Positions 9,701-18,221 are shown, counted from the stretch's first letter. The stretch is DNA of 64,000 bases from Thermoguttaceae bacterium (GCA_017937485.1 JAGBDN010000018.1:55906-119905), one strand, 5' to 3'. A program made the numbers and translations. Notes: generated by a model not told the origin, from the letters alone.

Positions 9701-9997
9701 GAAAAGTTTGACGATTCGCCGCCGCGTTCGCCAAAATCCGCGTCGAATCTGCCGCGCTCCTCGACGAACGGCGTTCCGCGACTCGTCTTTTCCCTCTTCG
9801 ACGCCGTCCGCGCCCGCTTCGAAGATGCGAACGCCGAGCCGAAGCGTTTCGTCCGAAACGTCGCCGTCAAGCGGCGTTATCGCCCAACCGACCGACGTAA
9901 CGCCCAAGTCGAGCCCCAAGACGTAAGGCGTTTGCGCTTCGACGCTCCGATTATTCGCTTTCTTCGCGTTATTCCCTTTTTCCGGTTTATTCGTCAT
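6716..9997 (-). CDS. cas9: CRISPR-associated endonuclease Cas9, subtype II-C
   Basis: Cas9 is the dual-RNA-guided DNA nuclease. All catalytic elements are present: RuvC-I Asp30 (VLGLDLGVTSVGWA), an Arg-rich bridge helix at about 75-100 (RRGARQIRRGFWRTRRR), RuvC-II Glu546 (IRVELARDLKRG), HNH with His628 (FDVEHIVPFS) and following Asn residues, and RuvC-III His783/Asp786 (RHHAVDALTVAL). At 1093 residues it is in the compact II-C range. Cys601, Cys605, Cys646 and Cys663 bracket the HNH domain and could hold a zinc ion. The ATG at 9997 has only a weak GAGA-type upstream site. The region after 850 should be the PAM-interacting domain. The absence of csn2 and cas4 supports II-C. It reads away from the tracrRNA candidate. 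Confidence 0.96.
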   Translation of the reverse strand: MTNKPEKGNNAKKANNRSVEAQTPYVLGLDLGVTSVGWAITPLDGDVSDETLRLGVRIFEAGADGVEEGKDESRNAVRRGARQIRRGFWRTRRRIVKLFNVLKDAGLLPEGETSTPELRQDYLNRLDRELFDAYFFGASRVEAQTFLYSLRARALDEKLSLFAVGRSLLHLAVRRGFLSNKKVSGAKKQDASKKSGDEDDEGVVKGAIAELAAEMQATGARTVGEFFANLDPMKEGERIRRRYLGRKAIQAEFDAIWASQARFYPEIFSETLRRKVRNAIFFQRPLKSQKGLIGRCELEPGLRRVVKGDPAFQAFRIWQRVLDLQLCDADGGWRSLTPDEQDKVAAFLNGVDGATFNELRKLLGVKKSRDKTSDVGKFNFEVGDDAESKLLGNRTRAKIAKILNDFDFSKTDAEIDLIAREILVFENEEALARRLGKMFPEFGEELTATLAQTTLETARANLSRRAAERLTAAMIEKRERLQTVRKALYGDELQSRGGEAKASLPPVLEALGDVRNPTVLRALTEMRKVVNAIIRTWGKPALIRVELARDLKRGRKEREELFRKNKKREKERDRIRKQIKEDFGYEARPFDILKWRLAEECGWVCPYTGRSITPRQLIGDESPFDVEHIVPFSLSLDDSFANKTLCWAEENRNVKRNQTPFECYGGDETRWNEMLERVRRFRGDAAYRKFQLFARREVPNEDFATRALNDTRYISRLATKYLGLLYGAVDGVEPSTEANKPGTRRVQISTGSATAWLRDAWDLERILSKDGKPKKNRDDLRHHAVDALTVALIGPGTVKTLADSAKVAENMKLRRLFATAEIAAPETATGERFADVVKRAVDRIVVSHRVDRKISGALHEETNYGAKERDGRRAVRKPLTSFSAGLIDDIVDPTIRELVRAKWKEIGGDAKKFETNPPYLTTRDGRLVPIRKARYWKAVKTIDVGGSQRTRRYVAPGSNSHMEVYAILDKNNVEKEWRAEVVSTFEAHRRKRTGEPVVRRDFGPNTRFLFSLALREALTKCNDDRLLIVSAISQYSNGTIEVECKAHNDGRASAQLKKEGGRVRLVSKCGNFISQELVKRRVDALGNVCRANE

Positions 9998-10093
9998 TTT
10001 CTTTTTTTCTCGCTTAACCGTTAAACGACGTTGGTCTCCCGAACGAAAAACGGGTCGAACAAGCGCAAAACCGACCGATTTCGTTCAAAACTC

Positions 10094-10121
10094 TTGACGT
10101 CTCCTAAACCGGCGCTATAAT
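10094..10121 (+). promoter_or_regulatory. Promoter of the tracrRNA candidate
   Basis: TTGACG at 10094-10099 and a perfect TATAAT at 10116-10121 are separated by 16 bp. Transcription would start near 10128, pointing away from cas9. This is one of the best sigma-70-type promoters in the window. Confidence 0.75.
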
Positions 10122-10127
10122 ACGGTC

Positions 10128-10239
10128 GTATACCAGAACTAAAATTCCTTACGCTTGTTTTAGTAAGGTTTTTTAGACCGCAAAGGCTCCGTTTTAAACG
10201 TCCTTCTTGGCGCCGCGCCTTCAAGCAGGCGCCTTTTTT
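10128..10239 (+). ncRNA. tracrRNA candidate for the type II-C system
   Basis: A transcript of about 112 nt is bounded by the promoter at 10094-10121 and an intrinsic terminator: the stem GCGCCT/AGGCGC at about 10215-10232, followed by T6 at 10234-10239. The 5' part (about 10128-10147) would be the anti-repeat. Next come a hairpin CCTTAC...GTAAGG (10147-10168) and a CAAAGGCTCC...GTCC segment (about 10181-10202) resembling the nexus of known tracrRNAs, then the terminal hairpin. Position (upstream of cas9), length and layout fit a tracrRNA. The complement of the anti-repeat predicts that the crRNA repeat begins like TTTTAGTTCTGGTATAC; no copy of that occurs in the window. An alternative is an unrelated small RNA. 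Confidence 0.7.
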
Positions 10240-10388
10240 ACTTCAGCCCGACTTTGCCGGGCGTTTGGCCGTCTCACTGTTCTTTTTTACTTATTTCTTT
10301 TTCCCTTTCGGTCTATTTTAACATTGGTCGACGTTTTTTATTCCTTAGTTTGATTATAACGTCGTTTTTCGCCGTCGTCAATTATTTA
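10240..10388. other. Spacer between tracrRNA candidate and SLOG-like gene
   Basis: No gene is visible. A small dyad CCCG...CGGG (about 10247-10261) follows the tracrRNA terminator. The rest is T-rich and lies just downstream of the stop codon of the SLOG-like gene, whose transcript would converge on the tracrRNA. Confidence 0.4.
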
Positions 10389-11597
10389 TTAGGCGTTCCA
10401 AGTCTTTACGAAACGCGTTAAACGTTCGGCGACGATTTCCGCTTCCTCAAATTTTGGCGGCGCGTCGGTTAGCGGCGACGTCCAAAAGGCGAGCTTTCCG
10501 GCGTTTTCGGTCGACTCCGGGACGCGCGTTTTCGTTCCGTCCGGATTTTTGAAACGCAAAACCTCCGGCGTCGCGACGCAACAAATCGCCTCCGCCGCCC
10601 CTTTCGAAACGACGGCGCCGCTTTTTCCAACGTCCCCAACGACGACAACGTTTTCGCCGCCGTCGACGGTTCCAACATTGCCAACGTTTTCGCGACCGTC
10701 GACGGTTCCAACATTGCCAACGTTTTCGCGACCGTCGACGGTTCCAACATTGCCAACGTTTTCGCCGCCAACGGTTCCAATATCGCCAACGTTTTCGCCG
10801 CCGACGGTCGCGACGGCGTCAACGTTTTCGCCGCCGACGGTTCCAACGACGCCGAAATCCTCGACGCTCCCAACGTTCGCGAGTCGCCGCGTCTTGCGCA
10901 AAACGACGTCCGTCGTCCCGCCGGGCTTCACGTTCGACGCGTCGCCGCTCCAAAACGCCCAAAGAAGGCGCGAACGCTCGACTAAAAAATCGCCGAGCGC
11001 CGCGTACTGCGCCATTCGGTCGGGCGACTCGCCGCGCTTCGCTCGCTCGACGTTCGCCGCCGTCGGTTCGATCTCGACGACTAAATCCGCCGACGCTAAA
11101 TAACGGTTAAAATCGTCGAGTTCCGACGCCGACGCCGTCTCGCCCGTTCCCGGCTTCGTCGAAAAGTCGCTTCGATACTCCGCGACGTTCATCGGCAAAA
11201 GCGCGACCAATCGCAACGGCGACGCTTCGCCCCGAGCCGCCGCCTCCGCCCGCGCCTCCAAAACCAGCTTCGCCGCAAGTTGATCGGCGCCGATCGCCAA
11301 CCCGGTCGCGACGTAAATCGGTCGCCCGGTCTCCTCCGCCGCCGCGACCAACGCCCGCGCCGCCGTTCGCGCCGCCGACTCGACCGCCGTCAACGCCTCC
11401 GGAACAATATGCCGCCGCCCGGTAACGCCGACGAGAGGCGCTCCGTTTTTCTCCAACAATTCGGCGAATTCGGTCGCCGAAAGAGTCCCTCGCGAAACGC
11501 CGAAAGCGGCGAACTCGGCGCGAACGTCAATATCGTTGCGTTCACTCCGGTCGCCGCTTTCGTTAAAATCGCGATTATCGTTCGCGTTTATCGTCAT
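10389..11597 (-). CDS. SLOG/LOG-like Rossmannoid protein with an internal tandem-repeat insertion
   Basis: Residues about 50-235 look like the SLOG/DprA-LOG nucleotide-ligand fold: VGVTGRRHI at 56-64, a [15 protein letters not shown] glycine-rich motif at 95-109, [15 protein letters not shown] at 131-145, and GGTTDVV at 226-232. This pattern is known from bacterial proteins thought to bind nucleotide-derived ligands. Residues about 245-322 are an array of 11-12 residue units of the type [12 protein letters not shown], inserted before the last segment of the domain. The start ATG overlaps the stop of phosphoglucomutase (ATGA at 11597-11594), so the pair is translationally coupled. It lies next to the CRISPR locus on the same strand as cas9. 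Function unknown: a sensor or a sugar-nucleotide-linked role is possible. Confidence 0.6.
   Translation of the reverse strand: MTINANDNRDFNESGDRSERNDIDVRAEFAAFGVSRGTLSATEFAELLEKNGAPLVGVTGRRHIVPEALTAVESAARTAARALVAAAEETGRPIYVATGLAIGADQLAAKLVLEARAEAAARGEASPLRLVALLPMNVAEYRSDFSTKPGTGETASASELDDFNRYLASADLVVEIEPTAANVERAKRGESPDRMAQYAALGDFLVERSRLLWAFWSGDASNVKPGGTTDVVLRKTRRLANVGSVEDFGVVGTVGGENVDAVATVGGENVGDIGTVGGENVGNVGTVDGRENVGNVGTVDGRENVGNVGTVDGGENVVVVGDVGKSGAVVSKGAAEAICCVATPEVLRFKNPDGTKTRVPESTENAGKLAFWTSPLTDAPPKFEEAEIVAERLTRFVKTWNA
10638..10853. repeat. In-frame tandem repeat inside the SLOG-like gene
   Basis: Three nearly identical 36-bp units start at 10662, 10698 and 10734. They are followed by related 33-bp units at 10770 and 10803, with partial units on both sides. 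Each unit carries AACGTTTTCGC. All unit lengths are multiples of three, so copy-number change would keep the frame and only lengthen the Gly/Val/Asn-rich linker (residues about 245-322). Confidence 0.9.
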
Positions 11598-13249
11598 TGC
11601 GCGTCTTTCAACGCCTCGCCGACGATCTCTTGCGCTTCCTTCATAATCTGCGCGAGATGCTCTTCGCTCACGAACGATTCGGCGTAAATTTTGTACGCCA
11701 TTTCCGTCCCGGACGGTCGCGCCGCGAACCAGCCGTTTTCCGAGACGATTTTCAGACCGCCGATTTCCGCGTCGTTGCCGGGCGCCTTGGTCAAACGAGC
11801 GACGATTTTCGCGCCGGCGAGCGTTTCCGTCTTGACTTGATCCGGCGTCATCTTCTTGAGCGCCGCTTTCGTCGCGAGGGTCGCCGGAGCGTCGATTCGC
11901 GAATAATAAGGCGAGCCGAACTTTTCGGTCAATTCGGCGTACAAAACGCCCGGGTCTTTCCCGGTTTTCGCCAACATTTCGGCGGCGAGCAAGTTCAAAA
12001 TAAGGCCGTCCTTATCGGTCGTCCAAACGGTTCCGTCGAAGCGGAGGAAGCTCGCGCCCGCGCTCTCTTCGCCGCCGAAGCAGATTTCGCCGTTGAAGAG
12101 GCCCGGAACGAACCACTTGAACCCGACCGGAACTTCGATCAGCTTGCGTCCCAAGTCGGCGACGACGGAGTCGATAATCGCGCTCGAAACGAGCGTTTTG
12201 CCGATTCCAAGGTCGGCGCTCCAAGTCGGGCGATTTTTGATCAAATAATCGACGACGACCGCCAAATAATGGTTCGGGTTCATCAATCCGACGCTCGGCG
12301 CGACGATTCCGTGTCGGTCGGAGTCCGGGTCGTTGGCGAACGCGATATCGAACTTGTCTTTCAAGCCGATGAGGCCGCGCATCGCGTACGGGCTGGAGCA
12401 GTCCATCCGGATTTTGCCGTCGCGGTCGATCGACATAAAGGAAAAGGTCGGGTCGATTTTATCGTTCACGACGGTAATGTCGAGCCCGTATTTTTCGGCG
12501 ATCGGCTTCCAATACCCGACCGCGGCGCCCCCCAACGGGTCGACGCCGATGCGAATCCCGGCTTTGCGAATCGCCTCCATATCGACGACGTTCGCCAAGT
12601 CGGCGACGTAATCGGCGACGTAATCGATTTCTTGCGTCGTCGGCGCGGCGAGCGCTTCTTCGAACGGAACGAATTTAACGTCGACGTTCCCGTTTTCGAG
12701 GAGCGCGTTCGCCCGATTTTCGATCCAGTTGGTAACGTCGAGGTCGGCGCCGCCGCCGTTCGTCGGATTGTACTTGATACCGCCGTCGGTCGGGGGGTTG
12801 TGCGACGGAGTGATGATAATACCGTCGCAGTAGTTCGCTCCGTTGGCGCGATTGCCGGCCAAGATGGCGCGCGAAATCGCCGGGGTCGGGGTAACGCCGT
12901 TTTTCTCTTGGAGTCGCGTTTCGACGCCGTTCGCGGCCAAGACGCCGAGCGCGGTCTTTTGCGCCGCGTCGGAAAGGGCGTGCGTGTCCTTGCCGAGGAG
13001 CATAACGTTCGGCTCGCCGTTCGGGGCTTCCGTTCGACGCCAATCGACGATCGCCTGAACGATCGCTTTGATGTGCGCTTCGTTGAAGGACGCTTCGGAG
13101 GCTTTCCCGCGGTGCCCGCCGGTGCCGAAGCGGACGCGCTCTTCCGGAACGCTCAAATTCGGTTGTTTTTCAAAATAATCGCGTTCCAACGCCGCGACGT
13201 CGATCAAATCGGACGGTTGCGTCGGGAGTCCGGCTCGTTCGTGAATCAT
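11594..13249 (-). CDS. pgm: Phosphoglucomutase (alpha-D-glucose phosphate-specific)
   Basis: It interconverts glucose 1-phosphate and glucose 6-phosphate in the cytoplasm. The sequence aligns by eye with Escherichia coli Pgm throughout: [16 protein letters not shown] near the N-terminus, [16 protein letters not shown], the phosphoserine loop [16 protein letters not shown], the metal loop DPDSDRHG, and the sugar-binding GGEESAG. I start at ATG 13249 (551 residues; E. coli about 546) because it matches the family N-terminus and has GAGG 9 nt upstream; the frame is open to 13297. Its TGA stop overlaps the start of the SLOG-like gene. Confidence 0.95.
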   Translation of the reverse strand: MIHERAGLPTQPSDLIDVAALERDYFEKQPNLSVPEERVRFGTGGHRGKASEASFNEAHIKAIVQAIVDWRRTEAPNGEPNVMLLGKDTHALSDAAQKTALGVLAANGVETRLQEKNGVTPTPAISRAILAGNRANGANYCDGIIITPSHNPPTDGGIKYNPTNGGGADLDVTNWIENRANALLENGNVDVKFVPFEEALAAPTTQEIDYVADYVADLANVVDMEAIRKAGIRIGVDPLGGAAVGYWKPIAEKYGLDITVVNDKIDPTFSFMSIDRDGKIRMDCSSPYAMRGLIGLKDKFDIAFANDPDSDRHGIVAPSVGLMNPNHYLAVVVDYLIKNRPTWSADLGIGKTLVSSAIIDSVVADLGRKLIEVPVGFKWFVPGLFNGEICFGGEESAGASFLRFDGTVWTTDKDGLILNLLAAEMLAKTGKDPGVLYAELTEKFGSPYYSRIDAPATLATKAALKKMTPDQVKTETLAGAKIVARLTKAPGNDAEIGGLKIVSENGWFAARPSGTEMAYKIYAESFVSEEHLAQIMKEAQEIVGEALKDAQ

Positions 13250-13563
13250 AATTTCGCGCCTCATTTCCGCGTCGGCGACAAACGCCGCGCTTTTCAAAAG
13301 TTTAAACTAAAAGCCGCGCCGCCCAAGCGTTTCCGCTCGACGACGCGACTGCCTTTTATCCTAAATTAATTCCCTTTTTTACATCCGGACGGAAAGAAAA
13401 ATTCGCCAATCGTTTATTCTCGCGATCAAGCAACGCTCCCCGTCGCGCGCAAAACAAGATAAGGACGTTTAAACGCGTAAACGCCGCTCTCTCGCCGCGT
13501 TTTAGAACGGGTTCGCCGACAATTTTCTCTAATTAAACGCTTGGCTTATCGTTATTGTTCCGC
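13250..13563. other. Intergenic region upstream of pgm
   Basis: No gene is visible in these 314 bases. The sequence contains several copies of AACGC/GCGTT words and an AT-rich patch near 13360-13385 that could hold the pgm promoter, but no confident -35/-10 pair was found. Confidence 0.35.
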
Positions 13564-14004
13564 TTATTTTCGTCCGCGGCGTTTATTTTCGTACTGGAAC
13601 GAGAACGCGCGGTCGAGTTCGGCGCCGAGGTCGAACACGTCGTCGAAATCTTCGACCGAGTCTTCCGGCGTCTTCGACATCAAGCCGACGTCGATCATAT
13701 TGTAAACCGCGTCGCCAAAGTCGCGAGTCTTGCGCAAACCCAGCTTCGCAAGCACCGTCTTCGCCATAAAACCGTATTGGAGAACCGCCCAGTCTTTCGC
13801 GGCGCGGCTCAGCTCCTGACCCGTTACGTGGTTCGCGACCTCGCGCGCCGAAGAAGCGGCGCCGTCCGGATTTTCGGTCGCGGCGGCTTTGCCCATTCCC
13901 AACTCTTGCGCGTACTCCAGCGCCTCGTTGACAAAGCGGTACGTCTCCAACGTAAAACGTCGATCTTTTTTCAGCAATTTCAAAAAAGCGTCCGAATCTT
14001 CCAT
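13564..14004 (-). CDS. Minf_1886 family protein (conserved, unknown function)
   Basis: This 146-residue protein has the pattern of the Minf_1886 family found in Planctomycetes, Verrucomicrobia and Chlamydiae: DRRFTLETYRFVNEALEYAQE near the N-terminus, HVTGQELSRAAKDWAVLQYG in the middle, and TRDFGDAVYNMIDVGLMSKTPEDSVEDFDDVFDL near the C-terminus (here in short pieces). The start ATG at 14004 has AAAGGAG 9 nt upstream; an in-frame ATG at 14037 does not. No signal peptide or membrane segment. Function unknown; the basic tail NKRRGRK might bind nucleic acid. It stands alone between pgm and the PIN/TRAM gene. Confidence 0.85.
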   Translation of the reverse strand: MEDSDAFLKLLKKDRRFTLETYRFVNEALEYAQELGMGKAAATENPDGAASSAREVANHVTGQELSRAAKDWAVLQYGFMAKTVLAKLGLRKTRDFGDAVYNMIDVGLMSKTPEDSVEDFDDVFDLGAELDRAFSFQYENKRRGRK

Positions 14005-14131
14005 CGAAATCCGCTCCTTTAACAACGTTTTCAGCAAAAACGGCGCTCGCGTCGACGGCGACGGTCGCGCCTTAACGAAAGGGCGGCGTTTCGCTCGTCG
14101 CTCGCAAACGCCGCCTCCGATTGTCGACCAA

Positions 14132-15226
14132 TTAGGATTTTTGCGATTTATTCGCGTTATTGTCCAAGATAATCGTCGTTCCGGCGAGTTTTTTCGTCGT
14201 GTACTCGTACCGCGCGAAGATCATCCGCCCGGCGCTCGTTTGCAAGACGCTCGTCACGGTAACCACGACGCGCTCGGCGATGTGATTGCGCCCTTGGTCG
14301 ACGACGACCATCGTTCCGTCGTCGAGATACGCGACGCCCTGCCCGACTTCTTCGCCGGTCTTCACGACGTCGACCTCGAACCGCTCGCCCGGGAGGAAGA
14401 CCGGTTTCAGCGAGTTCGCCAAGTCGTTCAAGTTAATAACCGTAACGCCTTGTAATTTCGCAACTTTATTCAAGTTATAATCGTTGGTAACGAGCTTGCC
14501 TTCGAGGTGTTTCGCCAGCGCGACGAGCTTCAAGTCGACCGGCTGATTCGCGTATTCCGGCAGCTCGCTGTCGTCGATTTGCAGGTCGACGCCGGGCATA
14601 TTTTGCAACCGACTCAAAATGTCGAGCCCGCGACGTCCGCGCGTTCGGCGGCTGCGGTCGGCGCTGTCGGCGATGTGTTGCAGTTCGACGATCGCGAAAC
14701 GCGGCATCAGGAGCGGACTGTCGACGATTTTCGTTTCCATCACGTCGGCGATGCGCCCGTCGATAACGACGCTGGTGTCGAGAATCAGCGGTTTAATTCC
14801 CTTCACGTTGCGCTGAAACTCGACGTAAGGAATAATGAACCGGAAATCGTTTCGCGTTTGCAAAAGAAAACTGACGCCGCAGTAACAGAAGGTGATCAGA
14901 AGCGCCGACGTAACGTTGCGCCGCAACTCGTCCCCCGAACCGTTCGCGTCCCCGGCGACGTCCGCGAAGAACGGCTCCAACGCGAGCCCCATCAGGTACG
15001 TCGTCAGCAACCCGACGAGCAAGCCGAAATAGACGGCGGAAATCCACTCGATTTTCTTCTTCGGAAACGCCATATCGAGCGCGACGACGCCGAGCGCCGA
15101 AAGCAACATTAAAAAGAACGTCGCCAATCCGGCCGCGCTCGAACCGGTCGCGCCGCCGCGGATAATCGCGACGCCGACGCCGCTCGTTACCAAAATGAAA
15201 ACGCAACGCAAAATCAATAAGGGCAT
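14132..15226 (-). CDS. Membrane-anchored PIN/TRAM domain protein (YacL-like putative RNase)
   Basis: The 364-residue product begins with about four hydrophobic segments (residues 1-125), followed by a PIN domain with acidic residues in LILDTSVVIDGRIADV (Asp150, Asp156), ADRSRRTRGRRGLDIL and VTNDYNLNK. It ends with a TRAM domain (about 275-350; EVGQGVAYLDDGTMVVVD). This is the architecture of Bacillus YacL and its widespread relatives, thought to be membrane-bound ribonucleases or RNA-binding proteins. The start at 15226 has GGAAGGA at good spacing; an ATG at 15253 is less likely. A TATAAT on the same strand at 15362-15357, in a GGCGCTATAAT context, may be its promoter. Confidence 0.9.
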   Translation of the reverse strand: MPLLILRCVFILVTSGVGVAIIRGGATGSSAAGLATFFLMLLSALGVVALDMAFPKKKIEWISAVYFGLLVGLLTTYLMGLALEPFFADVAGDANGSGDELRRNVTSALLITFCYCGVSFLLQTRNDFRFIIPYVEFQRNVKGIKPLILDTSVVIDGRIADVMETKIVDSPLLMPRFAIVELQHIADSADRSRRTRGRRGLDILSRLQNMPGVDLQIDDSELPEYANQPVDLKLVALAKHLEGKLVTNDYNLNKVAKLQGVTVINLNDLANSLKPVFLPGERFEVDVVKTGEEVGQGVAYLDDGTMVVVDQGRNHIAERVVVTVTSVLQTSAGRMIFARYEYTTKKLAGTTIILDNNANKSQKS

Positions 15227-15575
15227 CTCAGAATCCTTCCCACCGTCTTTCAACGTCGTTTTTTCAAATCGCCCCGCGAAAACGCGCCGATTCGCAACGC
15301 GGGCCGAAGACGCCGCTCGGAAAACGCCGAGTCGACGTTATAATCGTTATTCATTAATTATAGCGCCGGACGCCCGATTTTACTAGCGCCCGCGCCTCGT
15401 TTTTTTCCTTTTTCACGCGAAAAAATACGATTCGCCGCCGTCGACGCGCCCCCTTCGAGGCCCGACGAAAAAGAACGTCCTCGTCGTTAATACCCCAACC
15501 TCCGTTCCCTTCGCGACGTTGGAAAAAAATTACGAAAAGGACGAAGGAAACGCGCAAAAAATCGCCTCGCCCCCC
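15227..15575. other. Divergent intergenic region between PIN/TRAM gene and metK
   Basis: No gene is visible. The left part carries the putative minus-strand -10 element (15357-15362) for the PIN/TRAM gene; the right part leads to the metK promoter. Confidence 0.35.
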
Positions 15576-15604
15576 TTGAATTTTGGCCGCGTCGAGAGTA
15601 TTAT
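15576..15604 (+). promoter_or_regulatory. metK promoter
   Basis: TTGAAT at 15576-15581 and TATTAT at 15599-15604 have 17-bp spacing. Transcription from about 15611 would give a leader of roughly 170 nt before the metK ATG. The leader holds GC-rich inverted words, but no class of SAM riboswitch could be recognised by eye. Confidence 0.6.
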
Positions 15605-15781
15605 ATAGAATAAGCGAAAAAACGACGACGCGGCGAGCAAGCGCATCCCCCCGCCGACGCCCGCCGCGCTTTTTCTCGACGCTATCATCAACCGCATTCC
15701 CATCCCTTATCAACGCGCCGCCGTCGTCGCTCAAGTCTTGAATACCCGCGACGAACCGACGTTAAGGAGACGAAAATCACA

Positions 15782-16936
15782 ATGGCGAAACGATATTTCA
15801 CCAGCGAAGCCGTCGGCATGGGCCACCCGGACAAACTCGCCGACCGCGTTTCGGACAGCGTTCTCGACGCCTGCTTGGCGCAAGACCCGATGAGCCGCGT
15901 CGCTTGCGAAACGCTGACGACGACCGGTTTGGCCGTCGTCGCGGGCGAAATCACGACGAAAGCTCAACTCGACTACCAACAAATCGTCCGCGGCGCTATC
16001 GAACGCGTCGGCTACACGGACGACGAATTCGGCATTAACGCGAAAACCTGCGCCGTTATGATCGCGCTCGACCGTCAAAGCCCGGACATCGCGCAAGGCG
16101 TCGACGCGTCCGACTCCAAAGACGTCGGCGCCGGCGACCAAGGCTTGATGTTCGGTTACGCCTGCAACCAAACGCCGGAACTGATGCCGCTCCCGATCGC
16201 GTTGGCGCACCGTATCACGAACCGCTTGGCCGATCAACGTTTCGCGAAGGAAGTCGACTGGCTTCGTCCGGACACGAAGAGCCAAGTTACCGTCGAATAC
16301 GACGGCGACAAACCGGTTCGAATCGACGCCGTCGTCGTTTCGACGCAACACGATCCGTCGATCGATCAAGCCGGCATTCGCGATTGGATTATTCCGAACA
16401 CGATCGTTCCGTGCATTCCGGCCGAACTCCTCGACGAAAACACGAAATACTTTATCAACCCGACCGGCAAGTTCGTCGTCGGCGGCCCGCACGGCGACTG
16501 CGGTCTGACCGGTCGCAAAATCATCGTCGACACCTACGGCGGTTGGGCTCGCCACGGCGGCGGCGCGTTCTCCGGCAAAGACCCGACCAAGGTCGACCGC
16601 AGCGCCGCGTATATGGCTCGTTACGTCGCGAAAAATATCGTCGCGGCGGGTTTGGCCGACTCGTGCGAAGTTCAACTCGCTTACGCCATCGGCGTCGCGG
16701 AACCGGTCAGCGTTCTGATCGACTTGGGCGGAACCGGCAAAGTTTGCGAAAAGAAACTCGCCGACGCCGTTCGCGAAGTCTTCCCGCTCACCCCGCGCGG
16801 CATTATCGACACGCTTCAACTCCGCCGTCCGATTTACGAAAAGACCGCGTTCGGCGGCCACTTCGGTCGTAACGACGACGATTTCACTTGGGAAAAGACG
16901 GACAAAGTCGACGCTTTGAAAGCCCTGCTCGGCTAA
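15782..16936 (+). CDS. metK: S-adenosylmethionine synthetase
   Basis: MetK makes S-adenosylmethionine from methionine and ATP. The 384-residue sequence has every family landmark: [11 protein letters not shown] with ATP-binding His15, the [12 protein letters not shown] loop, [16 protein letters not shown], and [25 protein letters not shown] lies upstream of the ATG. Codon use is highly selective (strong preference for GAA, AAA/AAG and C-ending codons), as for a highly expressed gene. A terminator-like hairpin follows at 17002-17067. Confidence 0.98.
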   Translation: MAKRYFTSEAVGMGHPDKLADRVSDSVLDACLAQDPMSRVACETLTTTGLAVVAGEITTKAQLDYQQIVRGAIERVGYTDDEFGINAKTCAVMIALDRQSPDIAQGVDASDSKDVGAGDQGLMFGYACNQTPELMPLPIALAHRITNRLADQRFAKEVDWLRPDTKSQVTVEYDGDKPVRIDAVVVSTQHDPSIDQAGIRDWIIPNTIVPCIPAELLDENTKYFINPTGKFVVGGPHGDCGLTGRKIIVDTYGGWARHGGGAFSGKDPTKVDRSAAYMARYVAKNIVAAGLADSCEVQLAYAIGVAEPVSVLIDLGGTGKVCEKKLADAVREVFPLTPRGIIDTLQLRRPIYEKTAFGGHFGRNDDDFTWEKTDKVDALKALLG

Positions 16937-17001
16937 GCTCTTTTCACAACGTCAAAAACGTTTTAAACGTTAAAACTTAAAACGTTTGCGCAAACCCAAC
17001 G

Positions 17002-17067
17002 CCCCCTTGTTTCCTTCCGCGTCGTTTTCCGATTCCTCGAAACGGCGCGAGGAAAAAGGGGGTTTTT
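17002..17067 (+). terminator. Intrinsic terminator after metK
   Basis: The arms CCCCCTTGTTTCC (17002-17014) and GGAAAAAGGGGG (17051-17062) pair with one bulge and are followed by T5. A smaller CCTCG/CGAGG hairpin lies within the loop. The rest of the 343-bp gap 16937-17279 shows AACGTTTTAAACGTT-type palindromes but no gene. Confidence 0.65.
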
Positions 17068-17279
17068 GCGTTCGTCTCTCAACCTAACGCCCCGTTTTCC
17101 TTGCGTTTGCCGAACGTTTCGGCTTTTTTAAAAAATATCGCGTCTTTTCTCGACCGCTCGCGCTCTCCCCCTCCTTTACAAATCTCGACGACGCCAATAT
17201 AATTAAATAATGCGGCGTTCCCGTTGCGCATTCGCCAATTGAATTTCGCACCGATAATCAACTTCGAAAGGTTCTTATT

Positions 17280-18221
17280 ATGGAAATGACTCGTAAAGAT
17301 TTCTTGAAAGCGGTCGCTCTCGCCGGAATGACGACCACCTTTAGCGCCGCCTCCCCGTTCGCGGTTGTCGCTCAACAAGGGAAAAACGCCGCCGGTTCCG
17401 ACGTCGATCTCGTCGCGTTGATGGGGGGCGAACCGGGCGCGATGTTTGAAAAAGGGATCGAAGCGCTCGGCGGAATGAGCCGTTTCGTCGACAAAGGCGC
17501 CAAAGTCGTTATCAAGCCGAACATCGGTTGGGACAAAAAACCGGAACTCGCCGCGAACACGAACCCGGAACTGATCGTCGCGATGATCAACGCCGCGAAA
17601 GACTGCGGCGCGAAAGAAATCGTCGTTTTCGACAACACCTGCGACAACTGGCGCCGTTCGTATGAAAACAGCGGAATCGAAGCCGCCGCGAAGAAAGCGG
17701 GCGCCGTCGTCGTCCCGGCGAACGAAGAACGCTACTACCGCGAAGTTTCCCTCCCGAAGGCGAAAGTCCTCAAAAAAGCGAAGATTCACGAAGCGATTCT
17801 CGACTGCGACGTTTGGTTCAACGCTCCGATTCTCAAGAATCACGGCGGCGCGAAAATGACGATCGCGATGAAAAACCTGATGGGGATCGTTTGGGATCGC
17901 CAAGCGTTCCACCGCCTCGGTCTCGACCAAGCGATCGCCGATATCGGAACTTACGAGAAACCGGCTTGCCTGAACGTCGTCGACGCTTACCGCGCGATGA
18001 AAGCGAATGGCCCGCGCGGTCGCAACGAAGCCGACGTCGTTACGCCGAAATGCCTCTTTATGTCGACCGACCCGGTCGCCGTCGACGTCGCCGCGATTCG
18101 CACCTTCAACCAATTCCAAAAGATGCCGCTCGAAAACGTTCGTTACGTCGCGATGGCGGAAGAACTGAAGCTCGGCGTCGCCGACTTGAGCAAATTGAAC
18201 GTCGAACGCGTTAAGATGTAA
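17280..18221 (+). CDS. DUF362 domain protein, exported
   Basis: This 313-residue protein has a DUF362 core (VVIKPNIGWDKKPE, TNPELIVAMINAAKDCGAKEI in part, KNHGGAKMTIAMKNLMGI, DPVAVDVAA). The N-terminus TRKDFLKAVALAGMTT looks like a weak Tat/Sec signal (one Arg followed by Lys), so the protein is probably outside the cytoplasmic membrane. DUF362 proteins are of unknown biochemical function and are often found with or fused to ferredoxin domains. Here the next gene downstream is a membrane polyferredoxin, which fits that association. AAAGG precedes the start. Confidence 0.85.
   Translation: MEMTRKDFLKAVALAGMTTTFSAASPFAVVAQQGKNAAGSDVDLVALMGGEPGAMFEKGIEALGGMSRFVDKGAKVVIKPNIGWDKKPELAANTNPELIVAMINAAKDCGAKEIVVFDNTCDNWRRSYENSGIEAAAKKAGAVVVPANEERYYREVSLPKAKVLKKAKIHEAILDCDVWFNAPILKNHGGAKMTIAMKNLMGIVWDRQAFHRLGLDQAIADIGTYEKPACLNVVDAYRAMKANGPRGRNEADVVTPKCLFMSTDPVAVDVAAIRTFNQFQKMPLENVRYVAMAEELKLGVADLSKLNVERVKM

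Noticed and set aside
11597..13369. Long plus-strand open frame opposite pgm (590 codons)
   Set aside because: It is a shadow of the pgm coding frame; composition is Arg/Asp-rich without any family resemblance and pgm is unambiguous.
15690..15715. CTTATCAA-like word as a SAM-I riboswitch P1/P2 element
   Set aside because: The other conserved blocks of SAM-I (GATGAAACC, GGTGCTAA) are absent.
15731..16861. Minus-strand open frame opposite metK
   Set aside because: It is an antisense shadow of a highly conserved gene.
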